A DNA stretch of 64,000 nucleotides from Streptomyces sp. NBC_01264 (GTDB lineage: Bacteria > Actinomycetota > Actinomycetes > Streptomycetales > Streptomycetaceae), in contig NZ_JAPEOX010000001.1 of the NCBI RefSeq assembly GCF_026340675.1, positions 1,674,001 to 1,738,000 of the forward strand. The letters run 5' to 3'. Made by a program: the position numbers and the translations under genes. The notes beneath the pieces are model-generated. The model worked only from the letters and a program-made list of their open reading frames with translations, did not search any database and was not told where the DNA came from. Positions within the stretch are counted from its first letter, which is position 1, and the number at the start of each line of letters is the position of its first letter. Positions 16,978-25,190 of this stretch are shown here, one piece after another.

Positions 16978-17976
16978 TCAGCTGCCGGCGAGGAGTTCGA
17001 GCGTGTCGATGACCCGGTTCGAGAAGCCCCACTCGTTGTCGTACCAGGCGACCACCTTGATGTGGCGGCCTTCGACGCGGGTGAGCTGCGAGTCGAAGAT
17101 GGAGGAGGCGGGGTTGCCCGTGATGTCGGAGGACACCAGCGGGTCGTCCGAGTACTCCAGCACCCCGGCGAGCGGTCCCTCGGCGGCGGCGCGGTAGGCC
17201 GCCAGGACGTCCTCGCGGGTCACGTCGCGGGCGACGGTGGTGTTCAGCTCGACGATCGATCCCACCGGTACGGGGACGCGGATGGAGTCGCCGGAGAGCT
17301 TGCCGTCCAGGTTCGGCAGGACCAGGCCGATGGCCTTGGCGGCGCCCGTCGTGGTCGGCACGATGTTCACGGCGGCGGCGCGGGCGCGCCGGGGGTCGCG
17401 GTGCGGACCGTCCTGGAGGTTCTGCTCCTGCGTGTAGGCGTGCACCGTGGTCATGAACCCGTGCTCGATGCCGGCGAGTTCGTCCAGTACGGCGGCCAGC
17501 GGAGCGAGCGCGTTGGTCGTGCAGGAGGCGTTGGAGACGATCGTGTGCAGGGCCGGGTCGTAGGAGTCGCTGTTCACCCCGAAGGCGAGGGTGATGTCGG
17601 CCCCGTCCGCCGGTGCGCTGACGAGCACCTTCTTGGCGCCGGCGTCGATGTGGGCGCGGGCGGCCTTGGCGGTGGCGAACCGGCCGGTGGCCTCCAGCAC
17701 GATGTCCACACCGAGCTCGGCCCAGGGCAGCTGGGCCGGCTCGCGCTCGGCGAGCACCTTGATGCGGCGGCCGTCGACGACCAGGACGTCCCCGTCGACG
17801 GTGACCGGGCGGCCGAGCCGGCCGGAGGTGGTGTCGTAGGCGAGCAGCCGCGCGAGGGTGGCGGGTTCGGTGAGGTCGTTGACGGCGACGACGTCGAGCT
17901 TGCTGTCGCGTTCCAGCAGAGCGCGGAGCACGTTGCGTCCGATGCGGCCGAATCCGTTGATGGCGATGCGAGTCAT
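16978..17976 (-). CDS. gap: Glyceraldehyde-3-phosphate dehydrogenase, type I
   Basis: A 332-aa glycolytic enzyme that oxidises glyceraldehyde-3-phosphate with NAD and phosphate. The Rossmann motif INGFGRIGRN is at residues 6-15. The catalytic nucleophile is Cys152 in SNASCTTN, with the His of the catalytic pair in TTVHAYTQEQN. The C-terminus WYDNEWGFSNRV is intact. The ATG at 17976 has GGGAGACACC directly upstream. It stands alone between a terminator and a regulator; in streptomycetes such lone copies accompany the main glycolytic gap-pgk-tpi operon, so this may be a secondary isozyme (inference). Confidence 0.97.
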   Translation of the reverse strand: MTRIAINGFGRIGRNVLRALLERDSKLDVVAVNDLTEPATLARLLAYDTTSGRLGRPVTVDGDVLVVDGRRIKVLAEREPAQLPWAELGVDIVLEATGRFATAKAARAHIDAGAKKVLVSAPADGADITLAFGVNSDSYDPALHTIVSNASCTTNALAPLAAVLDELAGIEHGFMTTVHAYTQEQNLQDGPHRDPRRARAAAVNIVPTTTGAAKAIGLVLPNLDGKLSGDSIRVPVPVGSIVELNTTVARDVTREDVLAAYRAAAEGPLAGVLEYSDDPLVSSDITGNPASSIFDSQLTRVEGRHIKVVAWYDNEWGFSNRVIDTLELLAGS

Positions 17977-18142
17977 GGTGTCTCCCTGTTCCCTGTCCCT
18001 TGGGTTCGACTCCAGGTTCGCCGCTCGGGGACGCCCGCGACAGCGGCGCGATCGCCACGGTCCGCAAGGATCGCGCCACGGAGGGGGCGGGCGGGGGCCT
18101 CGGGGCCTCCGGGCCGTCCCCGTCACTCGGGACCGTCCCCCG

Positions 18143-19099
18143 TCACTCGCCCCGGGCGAAAGTGCGCCGGTACTCGCTCGGCGTGGTCCGCAGGATGTGC
18201 TGGAAGTGCAGCCGCAGGTTCGCGCCGGTGCCCAGGCCCACGTCCGCGGCGATCTGCTCCACGCTCCGCTCCGAGCGCTCCAGCAGTTCCCGGGCCACGT
18301 CGATGCGGGCGCGCATCACCCACTGCATCGGCGTGTACCCGGTGTCCTCGGCGAACCGGCGGGAGAACGTGCGCGGGGACACCGCCGCGTGCCGGGCGAG
18401 CGTCTCCAGCGTGAGGGGTTCGCCGAGCCGGTGCAGGGCCCACTCGCGGGTGGCGGCGAACCGCGGGCCGAGCGGCTCGGGCACGCTGCGCTGCACGTAC
18501 TGCGCCTGGCCGCCGCTGCGGTAGGGGGCCGCGACCAGCCGGCGGGCCGTGTGGTTCGACGCGGCGACCCCGAGGTCGCCGCGCAGGACGTGCAGGCACA
18601 GGTCGATGCCCGAGGCGGCTCCGGCGGAGGTGAGCACCGAGCCCTCGTCGACGAACAGGACGTTCTCGTCCACCTGTACCAGAGGCCACTTCGCGGCGAG
18701 GGCCCGGGCGTAGTGCCAGTGCGTGGTGGCGCGCTTGCCGTCGAGCAGGCCCGTGGCGGCGAGCGCGAAGGCTCCGGTGGAGATGGCTGCGAGCCGTGCG
18801 CCCCGGTCGTGGGCGGCGATCAGTGCCTCGACGACGGCCCGCGGCGGGTCCTCGCGGTCGGGGAACCGGTAGCCGGGGACGAAGACGGTGTCGGCCCACG
18901 CGAGGGCTTCGAGGCCGTGGGCGACGGAGTACGACAGGCCGTCACCTCCGGTCACGAGCCCCGGGGCGGCTCCGCACACGCGGACCTCGTAGGGCATGCT
19001 CGCGCGGGTCGTGAACACCTGCGCGGGGATGCCGACGTCGAGGGGCTTCGCCCCTTCGAGGACGAGGACGGCGACGTGGTGGGGGCGGGAGGCTGGCAC
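18143..19099 (-). CDS. GlxA-family regulator (DJ-1/PfpI plus AraC HTH)
   Basis: A transcription regulator of about 318 aa. An N-terminal DJ-1/PfpI-like domain (HVAVLVLEGAKPLDVGIP, AISTGAFALAATGLLDGKRATTHW) is followed by an AraC double helix-turn-helix (LARHAAVSPRTFSRRFAEDTG and TPSEYRR). The usual nucleophilic Cys of DJ-1 is Thr in STGAFAL, so it senses rather than catalyses. I chose GTG 19099, with GGAAG about 10 bases upstream. A TTG at 19135 would add 12 residues. It is divergent from the chitinase gene, 300 bp away, but a DasR-type site is a better candidate for chitinase control. Confidence 0.9.
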   Translation of the reverse strand: MPASRPHHVAVLVLEGAKPLDVGIPAQVFTTRASMPYEVRVCGAAPGLVTGGDGLSYSVAHGLEALAWADTVFVPGYRFPDREDPPRAVVEALIAAHDRGARLAAISTGAFALAATGLLDGKRATTHWHYARALAAKWPLVQVDENVLFVDEGSVLTSAGAASGIDLCLHVLRGDLGVAASNHTARRLVAAPYRSGGQAQYVQRSVPEPLGPRFAATREWALHRLGEPLTLETLARHAAVSPRTFSRRFAEDTGYTPMQWVMRARIDVARELLERSERSVEQIAADVGLGTGANLRLHFQHILRTTPSEYRRTFARGE

Positions 19100-19181
19100 C
19101 GCGACATGCTTCCGAAGCGGCGGGAGGCTTGTCAAGCATCACGGTTAGTAAACCTTCCGATTGAGATAACCACCTATCGGT

Positions 19182-19193
19182 TGGTCCAGACCT
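19182..19193. promoter_or_regulatory. DasR-type operator (dre)
   Basis: TGGTCCAGACCT with inner inverted repeat GGTC-CA-GACC matches the DasR responsive element family (ACTGGTCTAGACCACT) and the 12-bp chitinase promoter repeat of Streptomyces. Only one copy is present; classical chitinase promoters often carry two. It ends one base before the -35 hexamer, suited to repression when GlcNAc signals are absent. Confidence 0.8.
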
Positions 19194-19194
19194 G

Positions 19195-19224
19195 TTGACG
19201 GCGGTCCTTCCGGAGGATTAGGTT
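19195..19224 (+). promoter_or_regulatory. Housekeeping-type promoter of the chitinase gene
   Basis: TTGACG at 19195-19200, an 18-base spacer, and TAGGTT at 19219-19224 match the streptomycete sigma-HrdB consensus. It abuts the DasR-type operator and would give a leader of about 165-170 bases before the TTG start. Confidence 0.7.
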
Positions 19225-19398
19225 CCCGGCCACGAAGCGCACTCGAAGCGGATACGACGTCAACTCCCCACGCCCGCCAGGATGTACGGCCCCACCTCGG
19301 GCCTCCCCCCCGCCGCCCGTCCCCACGCGTCCCCCGGCGGGCCCGCACGCCCCGCTTCGCGCTCCACGCCGTCCCCCCATTCCACTGGAGGCACTTCC

Positions 19399-21084
19399 TT
19401 GCGCACCCCAACCCGAACCCGAACCCGCACACGGCTGGCCTGCGCCCTCGGCGCGACCCTGCTCGGCGCGGCCGCGGTGCTGGCCTCCCCCGGGGCGGCC
19501 TTCGGCGCCAACATCCTCGCGAACGGCGACTTCGAGTCCGGCAGCACGGCCGGCTGGTCCTGTTCCGGCGGGCTGGGATCCGTGGTCGGCTCCCCCGTGC
19601 ACGGCGGGAGCAAGGCACTGGCCGGCGCGGCCAGTGCGAGCGACAACGCCAAGTGCGTCCAGACCGTCGCCGTACAGCCCAACACCAGCTACACGCTCTC
19701 CGCCTGGGTCCGCGGCAGCTACGTCTACCTCGGCGTCACCGGCGGCGCCTCCACCTGGACCCCCTCGGCGGCCGCCTACACCAAGCTGACCGTGTCCTTC
19801 ACCACCGGCGCCTCCCAGACCAGCGCGGAGATCTACCTCAACGGCTGGTACGGACAGGGTACTTACCACGCCGACGACATCACCCTGGACGGCCCCGGCG
19901 GCACCGCCGACACCCAGGCGCCCACCGTGCCCGGCAGCCTCACCTCCACCGGCAAGACCTCCACCTCGGCGTCCCTGAGCTGGAGCGCGTCCACCGACAA
20001 CGTCGGCGTGAACGGCTACGACGTCTACCAGGGCGCTGCGTTGGTCGCCACGTCGGGCACCACCAGCGCGACCGTCACCGGCCTGACCTCGAGCACCGCC
20101 TACGCGTTCACCGTGCGGGCCCGCGACGCCGCCGGGAACACCTCGGCCGCCTCGAACACCGTCAACGTCACCACGGACACCGGGACCACGCCGCCGGCCG
20201 GCTTCAAGCAGGCCGCGCCGTACCTGTACCTGGGCTGGGGCAACCCGCCGAGCCCGACCACCGTGATGAACGCGACCGGCACCAAATGGTTCACCATGGC
20301 GTTCATCCTCTCCTCCGGGGGCTGCAACGCGTCCTGGGACGGTCAGCGCCCGCTGACCGGCGGCATCGACCAGAGCACCATCGCCTCGATCCGCGCCGCG
20401 GGCGGCGACATCGTGCCCTCCATCGGCGGCTGGCAGGGCAATAAGCTCGGCCCCAACTGCTCGAGCGCCGAGGCCCTGGCCGGCGCCTACCAGCAGGTCA
20501 TCAGCGCGTACGGCCTCAAGGCCATCGACGTGGACATAGAGAACACCGACGAGTTCGAGAACGCCGTGGTCCAGGACCGCATCCTCGGCGCGCTCAAGAT
20601 CGTCAAGCAGAACAACCCCGGCCTGAAGACCATCCTGACCTTCGGCACCTCCACCACCGGCCCGACCAGCTGGGGCAACCGCCTGATCGAGCAGTCCAAG
20701 GCGCTGAACGCCGGCATCGACGTCTTCACGATCATGCCGTTCGACTTCGGCAACGCCTCGACGGACATGTACGCCAGCACCGTCAGCGCGACCGAGGGCC
20801 TCAAGGCCAAGCTGAAGGCCGTCTACGGCTGGGACGACGCGACCGCCTACTCCCACATCGGCATCTCGGGGATGAACGGCATCAGCGACACCCAGGAGAC
20901 CACCACCGTCCAGAACTGGACCGACATCCGCAACTGGGCCAACTCCCACCACATCGCGCGCCTCGCCTTCTGGTCGGTGAACCGCGACCGTGGCTGCCCC
21001 GGCGGCGGCCTGCAGGAGACCTGCTCGGGCATCGCCCAGAGCGACTGGCAGTTCACCTCCCTCACGGCCGGCTTCACCGGCTGA
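19399..21084 (+). CDS. Secreted chitinase, CBM-FN3-GH18
   Basis: A 561-aa exported chitinase. The TTG start at 19399 has GGAGG seven bases upstream. A Thr/Arg-rich n-region, hydrophobic core and SPGAAFGA form a signal peptide of about 35 residues. A beta-sandwich carbohydrate module follows (about 36-165, ILANGDFESGSTAGW), then a fibronectin type III domain (about 175-262) and a GH18 barrel (about 275-561). The catalytic motif is AIDVDIE with acid Glu381. Other GH18 marks are the SIGGW strand and FWSVNRD near the end. It hydrolyses chitin outside the cell; the upstream operator places it in the DasR/GlcNAc regulon. A strong hairpin follows. Confidence 0.95.
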   Translation: MRTPTRTRTRTRLACALGATLLGAAAVLASPGAAFGANILANGDFESGSTAGWSCSGGLGSVVGSPVHGGSKALAGAASASDNAKCVQTVAVQPNTSYTLSAWVRGSYVYLGVTGGASTWTPSAAAYTKLTVSFTTGASQTSAEIYLNGWYGQGTYHADDITLDGPGGTADTQAPTVPGSLTSTGKTSTSASLSWSASTDNVGVNGYDVYQGAALVATSGTTSATVTGLTSSTAYAFTVRARDAAGNTSAASNTVNVTTDTGTTPPAGFKQAAPYLYLGWGNPPSPTTVMNATGTKWFTMAFILSSGGCNASWDGQRPLTGGIDQSTIASIRAAGGDIVPSIGGWQGNKLGPNCSSAEALAGAYQQVISAYGLKAIDVDIENTDEFENAVVQDRILGALKIVKQNNPGLKTILTFGTSTTGPTSWGNRLIEQSKALNAGIDVFTIMPFDFGNASTDMYASTVSATEGLKAKLKAVYGWDDATAYSHIGISGMNGISDTQETTTVQNWTDIRNWANSHHIARLAFWSVNRDRGCPGGGLQETCSGIAQSDWQFTSLTAGFTG

Positions 21085-21101
21085 TCCACCGCCTCGCAAG
21101 G

Positions 21102-21138
21102 GTGGGGGCCGTCGCGGAGATCCGCGGCGGCCCCCACT
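21102..21138 (+). terminator. Chitinase hairpin terminator
   Basis: GTGGGGGCCG and TCGCGG pair with CCGCG and CGGCCCCCAC across a short AGAT-type loop, starting 18 bp after the chitinase stop. Confidence 0.8.
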
Positions 21139-21146
21139 GCTCGTAT

Positions 21147-21180
21147 GGGGTCAGGAAGCGGTCGGGGTCAGGAAGCGGTC
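21147..21180. repeat. 17-bp tandem duplication across a stop codon
   Basis: GGGGTCAGGAAGCGGTC occurs twice head to tail (21147-21163, 21164-21180). Each copy carries the TCA that reads as TGA on the minus strand. The inner one ends the membrane protein gene, so the duplication left the protein unchanged. Confidence 0.85.
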
Positions 21181-21818
21181 GGGGCCTGCCCTTCGGCGCC
21201 GGCCCGGACCCGGGCCCGTACGACCTCCGGATACCTCTCCGTGAAGCGCAGGGCCGCGACGATCGTGAGGACCTGGATGATCCAGCCGGTCCACATGTTG
21301 TCCGGGTCGTGCAGCACGAGGTCGCCGTACGCCCCCACGATCGCGTTGATCAGGAAGGCCAGCCCCCAGACCCCGGTGATCAGGTAGTTCGTCCGCTTGA
21401 AGACGGGCGAGTCCCAGAACTTCCGGTCGACCTGCTCGCGGGCGTACTGGAGGGTGAACGGCATCCTTGCCAGGATCGAGCCGAGGGCGATGAGGAAGAG
21501 GGCGACGTTCGAGATCTCGCCCGCGTAGGTCTCCAGCCAGCGTCGCGTCCCGTCACTGGCGAAGGCCCCGACCACCGTCAGGATCGCGAAGAACACGACG
21601 TCGGAGAGTTCCAGGATCTTCAGTGAGGACCCGGGACGGAGCATCCGGCTGCCGACGACGAGGCAGACGGAGATGGCCAGGGCCAGCCCCACCGCCCATT
21701 CGAAGCGTCCGGGCCCCACCACGAAGGCGAAGACGATCCAGGGGGACAGCCCCACAAAGGGGCTCTCCAGGAACTGCGCCACCTTGTTCGTGCCGTGGGC
21801 ACCAGCCGTGTGCGCCAT
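21168..21818 (-). CDS. Conserved six-helix membrane protein
   Basis: A 216-aa integral membrane protein with six hydrophobic segments, starting MAHTAGAHGTNKVAQFLESPFVGLSPW and containing DKFWDSPVFKRTNYLITGVWGLAF-like features (residues about 140-165). The pattern of a short amphipathic start followed by FVGLSPWI resembles the intracellular septation/DUF3159-like and DUF1295-like proteins in shape only; I do not assign a family. ATG at 21818. It stands alone. Its last codons and stop lie inside a 17-bp tandem duplication. Confidence 0.85.
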   Translation of the reverse strand: MAHTAGAHGTNKVAQFLESPFVGLSPWIVFAFVVGPGRFEWAVGLALAISVCLVVGSRMLRPGSSLKILELSDVVFFAILTVVGAFASDGTRRWLETYAGEISNVALFLIALGSILARMPFTLQYAREQVDRKFWDSPVFKRTNYLITGVWGLAFLINAIVGAYGDLVLHDPDNMWTGWIIQVLTIVAALRFTERYPEVVRARVRAGAEGQAPTAS

Positions 21819-22279
21819 GGGTCAGCCCTTCTTGCGGCGGCCGTTGTCCCTCCCCCTCCCAACGTACGCCGACACCCCCGGAGCCCGCCGCCCGGACCTG
21901 ATTCCGGCGGCTGTCAAGTAACGAACAGCCGGGACTACGACCCGGCGACGCCTCCGGGCACGGTGGAAAGCGACCCTCCCGCGCACCGCGGGAACGACGC
22001 CGTCCGGCCCGGAGGCCCGCAATGACCGATACCGCCGTCATCGGACTCGGCCGCCGGACGCCCCGCGCCGTCCCGGCCGCTTCTTCCTCCCGGCCGGAAA
22101 TCCCGGGCCGCTGGACCAGTACGTCGGCGAGTTACTCGACGTACTCGACGCGGCGGACCGTGCGCCGCTGGCCCGGCAGGCCGTCGAGCGCGGGTGACCG
22201 CACTGCGTTGGTGCTCCTTGCCGCTCCGGATGATGCTTGTCAGTGGAGCCCCTGGCCAGCGAAGGCGAGATGAGCGGCG
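21819..22279. other. Intergenic region holding one broken small reading frame
   Basis: 461 bp between the membrane gene and the PAS/SpoIIE gene. It holds a CGGCTGT/ACAGCCG hairpin at 21908-21931 and the split small frame at 22022-22197. I see nothing else convincing. Confidence 0.6.
22022..22197 (+). pseudogene. Small split reading frame, ~58 codons, with a TTA codon
   Basis: ATG 22022 has a perfect GGAGG six bases upstream and opens MTDTAVIGLGRRTPRAV with normal codon bias. After about 22075 this frame turns into a Ser/Thr-rich shadow, while the next frame becomes protein-like (FFLPAGNPGPLDQYVGELLD, DAADRAPLARQAVERG, stop at 22195). A single missing base near 22060-22080 would explain it. 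The second part uses TTA at 22132, a rare bldA-dependent codon in Streptomyces. Family unknown. Could be a real small gene with a frameshift, or chance. Confidence 0.35.
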
Positions 22280-24751
22280 ATGGAGCAACTTCCCACCCCT
22301 CCCGGTGAGCGGCCGGCCCGGACCACGGATGCCTCGACGCATGCCTCCCCGGGCGCCTCGTACACGGCCACGGCCACCGTCAGTGACCTGGGCATCGTGA
22401 CCGGGTGGAGCGAGGAGGCCCGCCGACTGCTCGGCTACGCGCCGTCGGAGGTCGTGGGGCGGCCCGCCGCGGATCTGCTCGCGGACCGGTCCGACCGCTC
22501 CGGCGGGCCCGCCGGATCCGGCGGTACGGGCCCTGCGGCGCGGCCGGTCACGCCCGGCCAGGAGCGGTGGAGCGGCACCGTCCCGCTGCGCCACCGGGAC
22601 GGCCGCCGACTGGACGCTGCGCTGCTCGCACACCGCAGGACGGCCCTCGGCGGAGCCGCCGAGTGGTTCGTGCTGTCCGCCGTGACGGGGCCGCCCGACG
22701 CCTCCTGGGAGGGACCCCTGGGTGAATGGGCCTTCGACCGGTCCCCCTGCGCCATGGCGGTCTTCGACGAGGACCTGCGGCTGGTCCGGGCGAACGAGGG
22801 CATGCACGGCGCGCTCACCCTCACCGAGGCCGAGATGCGCGGGCTGCGCCTGTCGGAGATCGCCCCCGACCCGGTGAGCGAGGAGACGGAGCGGGGGATG
22901 CGCCGGGTACTGGAGACGGGAGAGCCGCAGGCCGTGGACGGCTTCGTCCGGCCGCCCGGCGCGGGAGCCGCGCACGCCTGGGCGACCTCGCTGGCCCCCG
23001 TACCGGGTCCGGACGGCCGGGTACGGGCCGTGTACCTGAGCGCGCAGGGTCGGCCAGGCGGTGACACCGCCCCGCGGCCGGCGCTCCCGCCGACCCTGGC
23101 CGGCGCCCGCGCCGACACCCCGCCGGACAGTGCCCGTACCGCGCAGGAACTGGCCGACGCGGCCGTCCCCCGGCTCGCCGACTTCGCGGTCGTCGACCTG
23201 CTGGAGCCCTCCCCGCGCGGCGAGGCCCGGGCCCCGGCCGCCGGGACGGGTCCGGTCACGGTCTCCCGCACCGCCGTGCGGTCGGTGCTCGGCGGGAGCC
23301 AGGAGGCCCGGTTCGCGGTCGGGGACACGGCGGTCTACCCGGCGCTGTCGCCCCCGGTGGAGTGTCTGGCCGCGGGGCACGGCGCGGTGTACGGGACCGC
23401 CGACCCGGCCGTCGCCCGGTGGGTCGCACAGGATCCCGGGGCCGGCTGGATCGGCGAGCACGGGACCCATTCGTTGATGCTGGTGCCGCTGCGCGACGGC
23501 CGGGTCACCATCGGCCTGGCCCTCTTCAGCCGTCACCGGGGGCGGGAGCCCTTCGACCTGGAGGACCTGCGGCTGGCCGAGGAGCTCACGGCCCGGGCGG
23601 CCACCGGCATCCACCGTGCGCGCCGGACCGTCCGGGAGCACACCACCACCATGACGCTGCAGCGCAGCCTGCTCCCGCACACGCTGCCCGTGCAGTCGGC
23701 GCTGGAGATCGCCTCCCGCTACCTGCCCTCCGGCGGCGAGGCCGGTGTGGGCGGCGACTGGTTCGACGTGATCCCGCTGTCCGGAGCCCGGGTGGCCCTG
23801 GTCGTGGGCGATGTGGTCGGCCACGGCATGCGCGCTTCGGCCACCATGGGCCGGCTGCGGACCGCGGTGCGCACGCTGGCGGACGTCGACCTGCCGCCCG
23901 ACGAGCTGCTCACCCACCTCGACGACCTGATCATCCACCTGTCGGCGGACGAGACGGGCGGTGAAACGGCCGGGGGCATCGGCACCACCTGCCTCTACGT
24001 GGTCTACGACCCGGTGACCCGCCGGTGCACCGCCGCCCGGGCCGGTCACCCCCCGCCCGCCGTGGTCTCCCCCGAGGGCTCCGCGTACCTGCTCGACGTC
24101 CCGGCGGGGCCGCCGCTGGGCCTGGGCGGCCTGCCCTTCGAGACCATCGAGGTCGATCTTCCCGAGGGCAGCCTCCTCGCGCTGTACACCGACGGCCTCC
24201 TGCAGGCCCGCGAGCACGACATCGACGAGGCCCTGGACGGCATGCTGGCGGCCCTGGTCCGGCCCGCCTCCACCCTGGACACCGTCTGCGACCGGGTGCT
24301 GTCGGCGATGCTGACCCACCGTCCCGAGGACGACGTGGCCCTGCTCGTCGCCCGGACCCGGGCCCTGCACACCGACAAGGTGGCCGTCTGGGACCTGCCC
24401 TCCGATCCCGCTTTCGTCGCGGAGGCCCGCCGCAACGCCACCGACCAGCTGACCGCCTGGGGGCTGGACGAGGCCGCCTTCGTCACCGAGCTCGTGGTCA
24501 GCGAGCTGGTCACCAACGCCATCCGCTACGGCTCGCCGCCCGTACAGCTGCGGCTGATCCACGAGGGCTCCACGCTGATCAGCGAGGTTTCGGACGCGAG
24601 CGGTACCGCTCCGCACATGCGGCGTGCCCGGATCTTCGACGAGGGAGGGCGCGGGCTGCTGCTGGTCGCGCAGCTCACCCAGCGCTGGGGCACCCGGCAC
24701 ACCCTCTTCGGCAAGACCATCTGGGCCGAGCAGTCCCTCGTCGACTTCTGA
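22280..24751 (+). CDS. PAS-PAS-GAF-SpoIIE phosphatase-HATPase regulator
   Basis: An 823-aa soluble signalling protein. Two PAS domains (about residues 25-135 and 145-255) precede a GAF domain (about 285-445, ending in LAEELTARAATGIHRAR). A PP2C/SpoIIE serine phosphatase follows (about 455-690) with metal-binding GGDWFDV at 491-497, GDVVGHG and LYTDGL. A C-terminal anti-sigma-type HATPase (about 700-823) has ELVVSELVTNAIRYG. Such proteins both dephosphorylate anti-anti-sigma factors and carry an RsbW-like kinase module, linking a sensed signal to sigma-factor release; they are abundant in Streptomyces. ATG 22280 was chosen as the first start in frame with the PAS domain. A long hairpin terminator follows. 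Confidence 0.93.
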   Translation: MEQLPTPPGERPARTTDASTHASPGASYTATATVSDLGIVTGWSEEARRLLGYAPSEVVGRPAADLLADRSDRSGGPAGSGGTGPAARPVTPGQERWSGTVPLRHRDGRRLDAALLAHRRTALGGAAEWFVLSAVTGPPDASWEGPLGEWAFDRSPCAMAVFDEDLRLVRANEGMHGALTLTEAEMRGLRLSEIAPDPVSEETERGMRRVLETGEPQAVDGFVRPPGAGAAHAWATSLAPVPGPDGRVRAVYLSAQGRPGGDTAPRPALPPTLAGARADTPPDSARTAQELADAAVPRLADFAVVDLLEPSPRGEARAPAAGTGPVTVSRTAVRSVLGGSQEARFAVGDTAVYPALSPPVECLAAGHGAVYGTADPAVARWVAQDPGAGWIGEHGTHSLMLVPLRDGRVTIGLALFSRHRGREPFDLEDLRLAEELTARAATGIHRARRTVREHTTTMTLQRSLLPHTLPVQSALEIASRYLPSGGEAGVGGDWFDVIPLSGARVALVVGDVVGHGMRASATMGRLRTAVRTLADVDLPPDELLTHLDDLIIHLSADETGGETAGGIGTTCLYVVYDPVTRRCTAARAGHPPPAVVSPEGSAYLLDVPAGPPLGLGGLPFETIEVDLPEGSLLALYTDGLLQAREHDIDEALDGMLAALVRPASTLDTVCDRVLSAMLTHRPEDDVALLVARTRALHTDKVAVWDLPSDPAFVAEARRNATDQLTAWGLDEAAFVTELVVSELVTNAIRYGSPPVQLRLIHEGSTLISEVSDASGTAPHMRRARIFDEGGRGLLLVAQLTQRWGTRHTLFGKTIWAEQSLVDF

Positions 24752-24757
24752 GGGCAC

Positions 24758-24808
24758 CAGGGAAGGGCACTAAGTCCCGGGACCAACGGGACCTAGTGCC
24801 CTTCCCTG
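24758..24808. terminator. Long hairpin terminator (about 22-bp stem)
   Basis: CAGGGAAGGGCACTAAGTCCCG and CGGGACCTAGTGCCCTTCCCTG (24787-24808) pair almost perfectly around a seven-base loop. It directly follows the SpoIIE gene. Confidence 0.88.
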
Positions 24809-24871
24809 TGACACGCCCGTGACAGACGACGGACAGGACGATGAACTCCCCCCGACATGCTCTTTAACACG

Positions 24872-24899
24872 GACATACACCCACATTCGTGGATATGTC
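24872..24899. promoter_or_regulatory. Palindrome upstream of the small LuxR gene
   Basis: GACATA-cac-CCAC-attc-GTGG-a-TATGTC is an interrupted inverted repeat of 28 bp, 60 bp before the small LuxR-type gene. It could be an operator, perhaps autoregulatory. Confidence 0.5.
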
Positions 24900-24959
24900 T
24901 TCTGCTTTCAAAGGTGCGAGCAGCCGTGATGACCGAGCCCGAAGTCCGGAGGACGTCCC

Positions 24960-25190
24960 ATGACCCTCACCCTGATCGCGCCGCACACCGAATCCCCCGC
25001 CGCCGTTCTCGCCCCCCGCGAGCAGGAGGCCCTGCGCCACATCGCCGCCGGGTGCACCTACGTGCAGACGGCCCGCTCGATGGGACTCTCCAAGCACACG
25101 GTCGACGCCTACCTGCGCCGCATCCGCGCCAAGCTGAACATCAACACGACGGCCGAGATGACTCGCCTGGCCATCTCCATGGGACTGTGA
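24960..25190 (+). CDS. Stand-alone LuxR-type helix-turn-helix protein
   Basis: A 76-aa protein that is little more than a LuxR/GerE DNA-binding domain: LAPREQEALRHIAAGCTYVQTARSMGLSKHTVDAYLRRIRAKL covers residues about 17-60. There is no receiver or sensory domain. GGAGG lies about 7 bases before the ATG. Small LuxR proteins of this kind are known in actinomycetes and often act as co-regulators. Its last 50 bp overlap, in antisense, the end of the convergent Ser/Thr kinase gene, so the two transcripts collide. Confidence 0.9.
   Translation: MTLTLIAPHTESPAAVLAPREQEALRHIAAGCTYVQTARSMGLSKHTVDAYLRRIRAKLNINTTAEMTRLAISMGL

Noticed and set aside
18143..19099. GlxA-type regulator as the main chitinase regulator
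   Set aside because: The chitinase promoter has a DasR-type site that explains its control; divergence alone is weak evidence.
21935..24757. 940-codon minus-strand open frame
   Set aside because: It is antisense to the PAS/SpoIIE gene, which has full domain content.
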